Notes under the pieces: model-generated
Seen by the model: the letters and a program-made list of their open reading frames with translations, nothing else
Database searches by the model: none
Told to the model about the DNA's origin: nothing
Position numbers and translations under genes: made by a program
Source of the DNA: Dissophora ornata
Lineage: Eukaryota; Mortierellomycota; Mortierellomycetes; Mortierellales; Mortierellaceae
Length of the DNA: 64,000 nucleotides
Reading direction: 5' to 3'
NCBI GenBank assembly: GCA_025201705.1
Contig: MU616611.1
Span: 1 to 64,000 of the forward strand
Part shown: positions 46,609 to 58,579 of the stretch, one piece after another
Layout of the letters: each line of letters starts with the position of its first letter
Position numbering within the stretch: position 1 is the stretch's first letter

Positions 46609-47484
46609 ATGATGACTGCAAATCCTGAGGACACACACACCACCGTCACTGGCTCGGCTTCGAAGCAAAACTCATCTATCCGCTTCACGGTTGGAAAGGT
46701 CGATGCAGGAATGACCATCCTCCTCACCGAAGACCATCACCTCATCGAGTTCCCCTCGCTCCTGCTTCCAAAGGGTGTCGCCGCAGGATCGGTCGTCAAC
46801 ATCTCTGTTAATCGCGATCTCGACGAGGAGAGCCACCGTCGCGATGAGTTCTGGGCCCTTCAGGACGAGATCTTGGACCAGTTTGGCAAGAATCCTCCCA
46901 AGACGCCCTCTCTGCGCGTCAAGTCCCTGACCCAGTCGACCTGCATACTCGAATGGGACCCTTTGGTGCTGAACCAGGCTAGCTTGCGCTCGTTGGATGT
47001 GTACAAGAACGGCGTCAGACAGGGACACTCCATTGCCAACCCCTTCCACATACGCCAGTACAAGCTGCAGGGATTGGAGATCGACCACGAATACAGCTTT
47101 TATATCGAGATCAAGACCTCTGCAGGAACTCTTCGAAGCAACGAGGTCAAGGCCAGGACTCACACACTCGAGAATTTAACGGGAGCCAACATCTGCTTTG
47201 GTGCCTTTGAGTCTGACACTGCATTGGAAGAATGCAAGAAGCTTATTGTCGAGATTGGAGGCACATGGACAGAGGAAGTAGGTATCGAGACCACGCATCT
47301 GCTGTGCCATGTCCAAGGCGGATACAACTATGAGGCTGCTCTGCAACAGTCCATCCCCATTGTAAAGCCCGAATGGCTCAAGGCCTGTGTGGAGCACAAG
47401 AAACTGCAGGCAGCACTTCCTTATTACCTTGTCCAGCCCAGCAGCAACGGCATCTCTAGCCACCCAGAAACACCACAAGACTAG
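46609..47484 (+). CDS. Chs5-like exomer component (FN3-BRCT)
   Basis: Single exon, 291 residues. Residues ~25-90 match the Chs5 N-terminal domain (FTVGKVDAGMTILLTEDHHL, FPSLLLPKGV). Residues ~98-185 are a fibronectin type III fold (LRVKSLTQSTCILEWDPL, EYSFYIEIKTSAGT). Residues ~190-275 are a BRCT domain (NICFGAF, IPIVKPEWLKACVEH). In yeast Chs5 the FN3-BRCT unit binds Arf1 and scaffolds the exomer, which exports chitin synthase Chs3 from the trans-Golgi. The long Lys/Glu-rich C-terminal tail of yeast Chs5 is absent, leaving little more than the conserved scaffold. Either of two adjacent ATGs (46609, 46612) may start it. Confidence 0.9.
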   Translation: MMTANPEDTHTTVTGSASKQNSSIRFTVGKVDAGMTILLTEDHHLIEFPSLLLPKGVAAGSVVNISVNRDLDEESHRRDEFWALQDEILDQFGKNPPKTPSLRVKSLTQSTCILEWDPLVLNQASLRSLDVYKNGVRQGHSIANPFHIRQYKLQGLEIDHEYSFYIEIKTSAGTLRSNEVKARTHTLENLTGANICFGAFESDTALEECKKLIVEIGGTWTEEVGIETTHLLCHVQGGYNYEAALQQSIPIVKPEWLKACVEHKKLQAALPYYLVQPSSNGISSHPETPQD

Positions 47485-48009
47485 GCTGGGGTATAGAGCA
47501 GAAAGAGCACCCAGTTTGCAGTTTTTACCAGCCAACATCTTAAACCACTCAATAAATGGCTTTTCATCATGTGATCAGGTGACCGGGTCAACTGAGAGGC
47601 GCCCTGTTACTTCCGGCGCCAAAGAGTTTCGTAATCGACTGCGGTTAGCGCTCTAGGCTCACGAACCAACCGTAGTTTTTAGACGTTTTTTTTTTTCTGG
47701 TGTTTATTGAGATACGCAGACCATTCCACTCCAGAGTCCACAACGTTCGGACAAAGAGTCATTTATGTGCAAGCAAACTATTAAAGGCACCCTCGATTGT
47801 GGTTCTCTTTTTCTTTTTTCTTTTGCCAAAAACTACATTAGAACGTGTAGAACTATGGGCGGGAGTGACGGACCGACTGGAGGTAAAGCTGCGGGGGGGT
47901 TGAGAACATTGGAAACATTAAGAGACAAAAGACGAAAAACACCTGAAGAGCTGACGTTACCCGACAATGAATATCGGACATTGCCGGCTCTTCTCTGTTT
48001 ACGGGTCCT
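47485..48009. other. Convergent spacer, Chs5-like and histone H3
   Basis: About 525 bases holding two 3' ends. It is T-rich near 47685-47705 and 47803-47825. I see no gene and no obvious stem-loop of the animal histone 3' type at the H3 end. Confidence 0.5.
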
Positions 48010-49662
<1,653 letters not shown>

Positions 49663-50934
49663 CTAATGGTTGTAACAGCAACGCTGACAGCGCGCCTCCA
49701 TACACACATCGCAATACATGCAGTAAAGCGGCAGATCCCAGCGGCAGACATTGCACACCCGACCGTTGGCATTTTCGCGTTTCCAGTTATGCGCGTGCTG
49801 GTAGTAGTTGTGGAGCACATTCTGGAGGCGATGTCGAGCAACCCCAGCATCGTCATTCCCAACGCGCTCGTTCAGAATCCTGTTCAGTTCCGCTACTGGA
49901 TAGAGCTCACAGGTGCATGTTCTCCACTTTCGCAGACATATGTAGCAAAACTCGTTTTTACAGTGGCATGTCATGTGTACGCATCCTGACGCACGCTCCA
50001 CCACAGCTCCGCACCGAGAGCACACCTTCCAGCCGTTTTCCGAGATGAGCTTCGATGCTGCCATGTCGAGCTCTGCCGGGGGCGGGCATGGATGCTCAAT
50101 CTCGCTCTTGATAGCGTTATACCTCTCGACAGAATCGGCATTGTCCAAACACGCTGTGACAATATCGGGAGCAAACGCTACTTTGCAGCACCGCACGGGC
50201 ACGAAATCCCTGTTCGCCAATGCGTGGCTATACAGTGATTGCGCGCACTCCTCGCAGTATGCATGCCCACACGGCGCAGTGTATGTCTGCTTCCTGCTGA
50301 TGCATGAGCAGCATTCTGCCATTGTGCGGAAAACCCGGACCACGACCTGGAAACGCAGACTTGCCGCCTGCACCACGAGTTCTGCACTTTGCTCACCATT
50401 TCCAAGCCGCTGCGCAAGTTCTCGGTCGCTGAACGCGATGCTGTCTTGACGGTCCATGTCCTCGAATAGTTCATCGGGCACCAATCCACAGGTAGCGAGG
50501 CTTCTGGCCATCCTGTAGCTTTGTTCCATCTCTCGCGCCTCTTGCAGAACGTGATCGATAGCGAACTGCGCGTCCGAGTTCGAGGTGGTCTTGCCCAACT
50601 GCCCTGTTCCGCGGTCTTCTGAAATCAATGATATTTGGAGCATGAGCGCACACAAATAATCGTCCACCTCAGAGGACACATCGGCACCCCGGCTAGTAAC
50701 ACCCCGGCTGGCTCTTGATGCGCTTGAACTTGAGCCTCCTTGGCTCGAAGGGCCAGCATGAGAACTGGAACCTCCCATTCCTGCGCTGGATCTCGTGTAG
50801 GAAGGCCCAGCAAAGCTTGTAGGGCGAGATGCATATTGCAATCCGCTGTAGGCCGGGGCCGGTACGTCATAGTCGGGTTCTTCATCAGAATCCAAGAATA
50901 ATGCGAGTCTGCTCCTGTGCTCTCTGGCCGCCAT
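49663..50934 (-). CDS. RING/IBR ubiquitin-ligase-like protein, copy 1
   Basis: Single exon, 423 residues. Residues 1-90 are Ser/Gly-rich and disordered, ~90-205 helical, and ~208-250 a RING-like finger (CCSC, CGHAYCEEC, RCC). Residues ~305-345 are an IBR/Rcat-type finger: VCSRCGAVVERASGCVHMTCHCKNEFCYIC is its core (read in two halves around Cys318), and the Cys in GCVHM aligns with the thioester Cys of RBR ligases. No separate middle IBR is visible between the two fingers, so this is a compact, non-classical RBR-like layout. The C-terminus has a third Cys-rich cluster (CNVC, CMYCDVC, CQRCC). Likely an E3; substrate unknown. Tandem paralogue of 51432-52721. Confidence 0.82.
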   Translation of the reverse strand: MAAREHRSRLALFLDSDEEPDYDVPAPAYSGLQYASRPTSFAGPSYTRSSAGMGGSSSHAGPSSQGGSSSSASRASRGVTSRGADVSSEVDDYLCALMLQISLISEDRGTGQLGKTTSNSDAQFAIDHVLQEAREMEQSYRMARSLATCGLVPDELFEDMDRQDSIAFSDRELAQRLGNGEQSAELVVQAASLRFQVVVRVFRTMAECCSCISRKQTYTAPCGHAYCEECAQSLYSHALANRDFVPVRCCKVAFAPDIVTACLDNADSVERYNAIKSEIEHPCPPPAELDMAASKLISENGWKVCSRCGAVVERASGCVHMTCHCKNEFCYICLRKWRTCTCELYPVAELNRILNERVGNDDAGVARHRLQNVLHNYYQHAHNWKRENANGRVCNVCRWDLPLYCMYCDVCMEARCQRCCYNH

Positions 50935-51431
50935 GGCTTTGTTGATGATGAGAATCTTCTGAGAGGCGCGGGTATGTGGATGATGTCAAATGAGCGTGCG
51001 ACAGAGAGGAAAAGTGTCATCTTGACATGGAGCAGGATGGACTTGTTGACACTTGCAACATGTTGGGGCCGTGCACGTCTCGAGATTGATAACTTTTTTT
51101 CCATCTTGTCCAACACCCCCTTAGTCGGACCATGTGAAGTATCTCTTTTGTGTCTTCCAGCGACATTTCAGCATCGCTGCCAGATATGCTCAACACTGCA
51201 CACGCGGGAGAGAGGCCAGCTTTACACCAGGGTCGACTCACTACTTTTCGAGAGTGTAATTTTTTTTTGTCGAACTACTGTGAAAGCTTCGAGGGCAGGA
51301 TAGCCCTCTCTCATTGAAAGAGGATGAGGTGAAACCCCCTTATAATAATATTATTATTATTCAAAGACTTGTTCCTTTCTCCCGAGTCAAGTCATTATTG
51401 CAGTTAAATACACCCTCTCAGCAGAGTCGGG
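50935..51431. other. Spacer between the tandem RING/IBR genes
   Basis: About 500 bases: promoter of copy 1 and 3' flank of copy 2. Bases 51365-51431 (TTGTTCCTTTCTCCCGAGTC, then TTGCAGTTAAATACA) resemble the 3' flank of copy 1 at about 49605-49660, so the duplicated unit extends beyond the coding region. Confidence 0.6.
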
Positions 51432-52721
51432 CTACTTGTTGTAACAGCAACGCTGACAGCGCGCCTCCATACAAACATCGCAAAACATACAGTAAAGCGG
51501 CGTATCCCAGTGGCAGATATTGCACACCCGACCGTTGGCTGCTTCGCGTTTCCAATTATGCTCGTGCTGGTAGTAGTTGTGGTCCTCATCCTTTAGGCGA
51601 TCTTTAACAATCTTAGCATCCTCATTCTCGGTATCGTCATTCTCGTCATCCTCGGGATCGTCCTCGTTCAAAATCCTTCTCAGCTCCGACGATGGGATGT
51701 ACTCGCAGGTGCATGTTCTCCACTTTCGCAGACACGTGTAGCAAAACTCGTGTTGACAGTGGCATTTTATGTGTACGCATCCTGAATCAAGCTCTACCAC
51801 AGCTCCGCATCGAGTGCACACCTTCCAGCCGTGTTCCGAGATGAGCTTTGATGCTGCCATGTCGAGCTCTGCCGCAGGCGGGCATGGATTCTCAATCTCG
51901 TCCTTGATAGCATTATACCTCTCGACAGAATCGGCGTTGTCCAAACACGCTGTGACAATATCGGGAGCAAATGCTACTGTGCAGCACCGCACGGGCGCGA
52001 AGGCCTTGTTCTTCAATGCGTGGCTATACAATGATTTCATACACTCTTCGCAATATGCATGCCCACACGTCGCAGTGTATGTCTGCTTCGTACTGCCGCA
52101 TGAACAGCACTCTGCCGTTTTGCAGAAAACCTGGACCACGACCTGGAAACGCAAATTCGCCGCCTGTACTAAGAGTTCTGCACTGGGCTCTCCCTTTCCA
52201 AGTCGTTCCGCAAGTTCTCGGTCGCTGGATGCAATGCTGTCTTGTTGGAGCATGTCCTCGAATAAATCATCGGGCACCAATCCGCACATATCGATTCTTT
52301 TGGCCTCCCTGTAGCTTTTCTCCATCTCTTGCACCTCTTCCAGAATGTGATTGATAGCGAACTGCGCGTCCGATTCCGAGGAGGTCTTTCCCAGCTGCCC
52401 TGTTCCGCGGTCTTCTGCAATCAACGATATTTGGAGCATGAGCGCACACAAATAATCGTCCATCTCAGACGACGCATCAGCATCGGCATCCTTGCCAGCA
52501 ACACCCTGACTGGCTCTTGATGCGCTTGAACTTGGACCTCCTTGGCTGGAAGGGCCAGCATGAGAACTGGAGCCTCCAATTCCTGCACTGGATTTCGTGT
52601 GAGAAGGCCCAGCTGAGGTTGTAGGTTGAGTTGCATTTTGCTGTGCGCTGGAAGCCGTTTTGTCCTTGCCGAGATCTTTTTTGGGTGCTGAAGTCGAGGA
52701 TGATGCGAGTCTGGCCTCCAT
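51432..52721 (-). CDS. RING/IBR ubiquitin-ligase-like protein, copy 2
   Basis: Single exon, 429 residues, with the same layout as the downstream copy. It has a Ser-rich N-terminus, a helical region with the near-identical line MDDYLCALMLQISLIAEDRG, a RING-like finger (CCSC, CGHAYCEEC), the long shared stretch VAFAPDIVTACLDNADSVER, and an Rcat-like finger (CTRCGAVVELDSGCVHIKC). A C-terminal Cys cluster (CNIC, CMFCDVC, CQRCC) closes it. It differs by an acidic insert (EDDPEDDENDDTENED) before the last cluster and a more diverged N-terminal 60 residues. The N-termini evolve fast while the fingers are conserved, as expected if substrate choice differs. Confidence 0.82.
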   Translation of the reverse strand: MEARLASSSTSAPKKDLGKDKTASSAQQNATQPTTSAGPSHTKSSAGIGGSSSHAGPSSQGGPSSSASRASQGVAGKDADADASSEMDDYLCALMLQISLIAEDRGTGQLGKTSSESDAQFAINHILEEVQEMEKSYREAKRIDMCGLVPDDLFEDMLQQDSIASSDRELAERLGKGEPSAELLVQAANLRFQVVVQVFCKTAECCSCGSTKQTYTATCGHAYCEECMKSLYSHALKNKAFAPVRCCTVAFAPDIVTACLDNADSVERYNAIKDEIENPCPPAAELDMAASKLISEHGWKVCTRCGAVVELDSGCVHIKCHCQHEFCYTCLRKWRTCTCEYIPSSELRRILNEDDPEDDENDDTENEDAKIVKDRLKDEDHNYYQHEHNWKREAANGRVCNICHWDTPLYCMFCDVCMEARCQRCCYNK

Positions 52722-53438
52722 GGCGCTGTTGATGGTGAGAATCTCCTGGGGAGGTGGGCGAGTCTGTGGATGATGTCAAGAGAGCGAGAGAAGGTGTAGC
52801 AGAGGAAGGTGGCGATAAAAAGTCATGCTGACATTGGTTGTGATTTGGCGTGCGCGTCTCAAGATTGATAACAAAAGATGAAACTTTTTGTTCCGTCTCT
52901 GTCCAACACTCCCCCTTTATCTATGACCGTGTGAAATATCTCGAGGCGCTTTCTTTTCCAGAATCGAGTTCTTGTCACAAGGAAGCGGTCTTCTAGCACG
53001 CTCTGTCCCTCCTTGTCTTGCAACGCTTCAGCATCGCAGCTGGATGCGCTCGATACTGCACATGCAAGACCCCACTATCTGGCAAGATGAAAGACAACGA
53101 CAGTCAAACGCAAGAAGGGACGCGGCATCGCGGCAAGAACCAAAACGTTGAGGCACACGGGGCCCCGCGGCGAATGGAGGGATGGCTATGGAGGACCATG
53201 ATGGCGGGATCTATCCACAGTATCCACGACCCACACTAGACCCACGTGATGCGGAGGATCTATCAATAAACACGTCGTTGGCACCCCGACGAGGGGCAAT
53301 ATTGCGTTGGCCCAAAAGGCGGCTGTGCCCACAATGACGTCTCGAAACGTGCCCGCGCCCGACTCTTCCACTCTTCTTCAATCCTCTTTTCCGTCTTACC
53401 ATTTCCCTTTCCCCATCATCAATCCAACTACAGCTGCC
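52722..53438. promoter_or_regulatory. Divergent upstream region, RING/IBR copy 2 and carotenoid oxygenase
   Basis: About 700 bases between outward-facing genes. No gene of its own. The last 100 bases could be coding if the oxygenase starts at the in-frame ATG at 53334 and not 53439. Confidence 0.45.
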
Positions 53439-55899
53439 ATGGAGGAAGTCTCTGAAATCGAAGTCATCCAAATGGAGGACAGCCAGATCCTTGTCCCCGC
53501 CTCCTCAACCCTCGTCGAGGCCGCCACCACCGCCACCGCCACCGCCACCACCGCCACCAGTGCCGCTCTGCCCGCTGCAACCTCAGCACCAGGAGTCGTG
53601 ACCGGACCCTTTGACGACGAGGAGGTCACTTTCCACAAGGTAGCCAACCCCATCGATCTCTATCGCACAGAAACAAGCCGTGTTTGCCATCGTAAATCGC
53701 ACGTCTTTTACCACATCTTTGACACATACCGTTTTATTGTTACAAAAAGGCATTGAGGAACGCCGTGTCGACAGACACTCCCGAACAGCTTTCGGTCCAA
53801 GGCACCTTTCCCGAATGGCTCACGGGATTCCATTATACCTTAAGTCCAGGTATTTTCGAGGTCAAGTATCCCAAGATGGTCGTCGTCAATGGAGAACCTC
53901 AGCAGGAGACCCGGACATTTAGTTTCGGCCATTGGTTTGACAAGTAAGTGATATTGTTGGTGCTTTGGTTTTACGTGTCACGATCGCAGAAAGGTATTAT
54001 AAATAATTAACAATCTGCCTTTCCACTCTATCGCCTGTCCCCAGCATTCCACAAGTCAACCAGTTTGCATTCTCAGGATCAGACAACACCTTGAAATACA
54101 GATCCACCAAGCCAGCCCATCGCGCCGAGACAAAAATCCGCGAGCATCAGGGATATCTGCCCAACCAGCCCTCGAGCACCTTCCGGACTGACACCAACCA
54201 GAGTGTTTTCGCCAGACTCTTGTCGACAAGTCAAACACAGGGAAAGCCCAGTCTAGAGCCCTGTGGAGCTTCAATTGAGGTGATGCCGCCGTTCAACGCC
54301 GATGGTCGGCGTACGGTCTACTGCCAGAACTTTGCCAACCATGTAAGTGTCTTATAAGACAAATCTCTTGCCATGCATATTGCGCCTCGTATAAATATAT
54401 TAAGCTTCAAATGTTGCAATGAAAAAAAAGTGCTCACAATGGTTTTTAATATTGCTTGGGGTCAATTAGGTTCTAGAGTTAAATACGGACACGTTGGAGA
54501 AGAGCGGCATTCTTGCTTGGGACGAACTCAACCCCCAGTTCAAGGGTTCGCATTCCTCGCCCCACAGCCACTTTGACCCTGTGACAAAGGAACTGATCAA
54601 CTTTTCGATGGAGCATGGATACCACAACACGCAATACCATTTCTTTTCCATCACCGAAAAGGAACCTCACGGATCGTTGATTGCGTCGGTCACTGCCAAG
54701 GCCAGCCATGTGCATTCATTTGCGGTCACGCCCCGTTACATCATTCTTGTCGTCAGCCCCTTGAACCCATCCGATGGTGGTGTCAAGTACTCGTGGGGGG
54801 CTTCGATCCTGGACGCTTTCTCGTTCAAGCAGTCTGAACCGACCTATTTCTATGTGATCTCGCGAGTCAAGCGAAGACACATTGCCACCTTCAAATCGGA
54901 GGCATTTTTCTTGTACGTCTTTTTATTGATTTCTCGTCTGAGGAAGGGAGGCTGTTTAGTGTAAGAAGAATTCCCTGAGGTAACATTCCGTACGTTGTTT
55001 TTTTCCTCTCTTTTGCACTAGCTTACATCACGTCAACGCGTTCGAGGATGCTGCGGATAACGTGTATCTGGATTTTTCAATGTACGCAGATGATAAGATC
55101 GTGCACCAGCTGGGTCTTTCGGCGCTGTTTGATGGATCTTCGCCTCCACTGGACAGGCCAGAGTTCTGTAGGTTCGAACTGGCGAACGTGCAGGCAGAAG
55201 CGCAGCGGCTAGAGAACTACAACGCTGCGATCGCCAGCACAGGACCAGTGGACAAGTTGCGTGGACTGATGAGCCGCATGAGCATCGGCAACCATGGCGC
55301 CAATTATGTGGTCCCGGAAAAGAACTCGAACGAGATACCCTTAGTGACACGTATCCGAAGCACACACGGCGTGGAGCTGCCGAGAATCAATCCGATCTAT
55401 CATGGACTGGATTACAAGTACACATGGGGTGTTGGTCTGAAAGAGCAAGGGGGTGGCGATATGTATGACTGCGTCATGAAGCTTCATGTCAAAGGGGACG
55501 TTGAGCCGATCGTTTGGAGCCAGGTGAGGACTTTTTCCCATTTTGAAAAAAAAGAAGGGAAGAACAGTGATCGCATCGAATACTAATCGAAACAACACGT
55601 TTCTTTGATAGAAAAACTGCTACCCTAGTGAGGCTATCTTTGTGCCTCCTCCAGTGTTTGATCAGAACGAGGATGCTGGAGTGGTGATCAGCGTGGTGTA
55701 CGATGCAGAGGCCAACAACTCGTTCGTGCTAGTTCTGGATGCCAAGGATCTGACGGAAAAGGCACGCGCGGTCCTTCCGGAGATTGTTCCGCTCTCGTTT
55801 TCGAATGGCTGCTTTGCCCCAGGCGATATCAGCCGTGGTATGCAGGAGGCCCAAGCACCAACCACCTACAGCGATGACGAGCAGGAGGATGATGATTAA
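53439..55899 (+). CDS. Carotenoid cleavage oxygenase (RPE65/CCD family)
   Basis: Six exons: 53439-53681, 53750-53943, 54045-54342, 54470-54912, 55022-55523 and 55612-55899. They give 655 residues (690 from the alternative ATG at 53334). The first splice uses a weak GTTTGC donor and is the least certain. Family marks are GTFPEWLTGFHYTLSPG, FGHWFDNIPQVNQF, and three iron-ligand His contexts: HSSPHSHFDPV, VHSFAVTPRY and FFLHHVNAFED. The fourth His, normally in a FHGxF motif at the C-terminus, is not found: the matching place reads LSFSNGCFAPG. These enzymes split carotenoids with oxygen; in Mucoromycota relatives they start trisporoid signalling and apocarotenoid synthesis. The missing ligand makes activity doubtful. 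An acidic tail ends the protein. Confidence 0.87.
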
Positions 55900-56128
55900 A
55901 AACAGACGGGAAAAGATATCATCAAAACGACACCGAACTTCTCATACCTCAAAAAACAGTTCATTGGCATTTTTCTTCTTCATCACAATTTTGATTGTAA
56001 ATATCAACGTCTATAGTCTACAAACAATTACACTACTCTGTATCAAACCACACATGTCTCTATTGTCTTGTGGAGGGGGAAAAAAATGACAGTGTTCTTG
56101 GATGGCGGCAGCGCTGTTCACGCCCGCT

Positions 56129-57676
56129 TTATGCGTTCTGGGCCTTTACAAACTCTCCAAAGCCCTGAATAATGTAGGTGGGCTTGATAGGCTGGTTGGG
56201 GTCCATGGCCTCTTCTTCGGTCGAGACACCGGTCAGAACCATGAGCGTGGCAATGTTGCCCTTGGCACCGAAATCAATGTCCGTGTCCAGACGGTCACCC
56301 ACCATACAAGTCCTTGCTGGATCCGTGTGGTAGCTATTATGGCGTTTTTTTTTGAGTTGACACAAGAAAGAGAAAATGACATCAGTTTTGGCGGGACCAA
56401 TGAGTCAGCAATGGGGTAACCTCGCTAATATCGGGATGTGAATAGCTTTCTGGGTAATTCCCAGGACATTTTTTTTTGTGAAAGCTTACTTGCTGAAGAA
56501 ACAGTCCAACATGGGCTTGTTTGGCTTGCCCATCACCAAAGGTTGCTTCTTCAAGGCATGGATGAGCGGCTGCACGATGGATCCGGTTCCTGGGTAGTGG
56601 CCATTGGGTGCTGGGAAGGTCGAGTCGTCATTGGTGAGGATGAATTGGACTTCCTGATCCTTGTTGCTGAGATACTTGAAGGCCTTTGCCAGCTTGCGGT
56701 AGTTAAGGTTGAGGTCAAAGCCACAGACGACTGCGCCGATTGTGGGATCATGCTCGATGGTACCAAAGTCTGCATGAGTCATGGTCACGCCGTTATCATC
56801 CTATGATATTGTTATTGTTATTATTATTCCCATGAAGGGAACGAACAAGGGGGCGGATATTGTCCTTTGTTAATTATCCGGCACGTTCTTTATCGGTGAG
56901 AAACTCGTGGATAGAACTTTTTTTTTTAGCGTCATCTTGATCCTTAAAACCAAAAAAAATTGGGGGTATGACAGACTTTGAGTTCTACAACGAAAACCCC
57001 AGGGATAGGAGGGGGGGATGATAACGTCCAGTTCACTTACAGTGGCACCTGTGGTTTCAATGCCCACCAACTTGAGCTCGTCAACAATGCCAGACTCTCC
57101 AATGACAAAGGCTCTCTTATCCTTGGGGAACTGGAGCACGTTTTTCAGGTACACTGCTGTGGCGAATGCAGAGCTGAAAATGTCCTCTTCTGATGACTCG
57201 ATGCCGAGCTTTTGGAACTTTTTCACATAATTGGATCGGGACAATGTGCTGTTGTTGGTTACAAACACAAGTTTCTTGCCTTTTTTTTTTTTTGTTGTTG
57301 TTGTTGTTGTTTGGTAATAAAAGAAAAAGAGGTAAACACAGCTGATCGGACAATGAGCATAGATTTATGGTAAACTTGGGGGAAAAGAAAAAACGTACCG
57401 TTCTTGCGAAGAAAGTTGATCGTATCCAAAACTCCGTCAATAACATGGCTGCCATGCCAGAGAACGCCTGCAAGAGCAAAGAAACAGAAGAGTTATTATC
57501 TATACCAACGTAAAATGCTATTCTGCAAGAAGGAAAGGAAAGTAATAGCAGGTGTGCAAGATTAACACACCATCGCAGTCCAGAAGGAAGGTATCGAACT
57601 TGTCAAGGAAGGTCTTGTATTCCTCGATAGTGCTCAGTTTCTGGGGGACGATCGCTGGAGATGTGGGGGTCACCAT
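56129..57676 (-). CDS. PHO13-type HAD phosphatase (phosphoglycolate/4-nitrophenyl phosphatase)
   Basis: Five exons: 57676-57571, 57467-57399, 57279-57041, 56800-56490 and 56333-56129. They give 309 residues, standard for the family. HAD motif I is LLDCDGVLW (Asp33/Asp35), motif II is VTNNS, the motif III Lys is in VMGKPNKPM, and motif IV is MVGDRLDTDIDFG. The large C2B cap (ICGFDxxxxYxKLxxA type) reads VVCGFDLNLNYRKLAKAF. Eukaryotic members repair metabolism by hydrolysing 2-phosphoglycolate and related by-products (4-phosphoerythronate, 2-phospholactate). Cytosolic. Its 3' end converges on the carotenoid oxygenase across 230 bases. Confidence 0.94.
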
Positions 57677-58043
57677 GTTGTGCTACGGAGAGAGAGGTGG
57701 GGGGAGGCGAGATATGGTGTGGAGAATGAGGGGAAAGGAGAGAAATATCCGAAATATCCGTAGGGAGTTCGCAAATAAAATGATCGTCAGGATATAAATG
57801 TGCAGTCACTTTCAATTGCGCTGTGTTTGTGTTTCTTTTTTGTTTGTGGAGGCGCATCCTTCTTTTGCATGCTCTGCATCCTCTTCTCGTCAGCTCATCG
57901 ACCAACCTCAATTCCTACATAATGTAAACCGACTATCGACTACCCGTTGGCTACTCCATCTTGTCCGTATTACGCTACACCCTCATTCTCACCACAGTTG
58001 GTTATCTCTGTTTCTGTGTTCTCTGTGTGTCTGCTCTCTGTAG
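57677..58043. other. Spacer and uncertain 5' part of the Cys-rich gene
   Basis: Promoter of the PHO13-type gene plus the unresolved first exon(s) of the small Cys-rich gene. Several ATGs exist (for example 57798), but none reaches the exon at 58044 in the required phase with a clear GT-AG intron. Confidence 0.4.
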
Positions 58044-58381
58044 GTGCTGGCGTGTCCACGACAAGTACCTCTGCTCCTCTGATAAGGCACACTTTGAAGA
58101 GTTTCACGTATACTACCAAAAGTGCAATTCTTGTCCTCACGATCGCGCCCACTGCGGCAACTTGATCATGGAGCGAGAGGCCTCGAAGCTCTTTCCATGG
58201 AGATGCAACGTCTGTGCCCAGAAGGAGTTCATGGACAAGACGGGTCGTTATAAGACTGAAGGTATGCACACAAGTACCAGCACGTTTTCGTCCTAAACTA
58301 ACCGACCTTGAAATAACTGACAATCTCTGGTTTTTTTTTTTTTTTTGCTTGCCTTGGAATCTAGACTTCTCTCGATGGTAG
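58044..58381 (+). CDS. Small Cys-rich protein, 5' end unresolved
   Basis: Two exons read: 58044-58261 (after a TGTAG acceptor) and 58365-58381, joined in frame by a GT-AG intron and ending in TAG. They give about 77 visible residues. The exon encodes CWRVHDKYLCSSDKAHF, then KCNSCPHDRAHCGN, then FPWRCNVCAQKEF, so two CxxC pairs plus spaced Cys and His could bind zinc. The first exon with the start codon is not found; the frame simply stays open upstream without ATG. I recognise no family. The strong Cys/His spacing and clean splice signals argue that it is real. Confidence 0.5.
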
Positions 58382-58579
58382 TTTTGCTGGCCCGGAAGCA
58401 TACCCACCCATCCACCATTTTTTACTTCTGCTTTCATATTCGCCATTGTAACAATAAAACCCATTGCATATCAAATACACTTCCATTGTATGCTTGGGTC
58501 TACATAACGAAGTGTATACATGCTGACAGATCGGTTGCCATGTCGCCGTGACAACTCCTAGCAATCTTCAAGAGTCACA

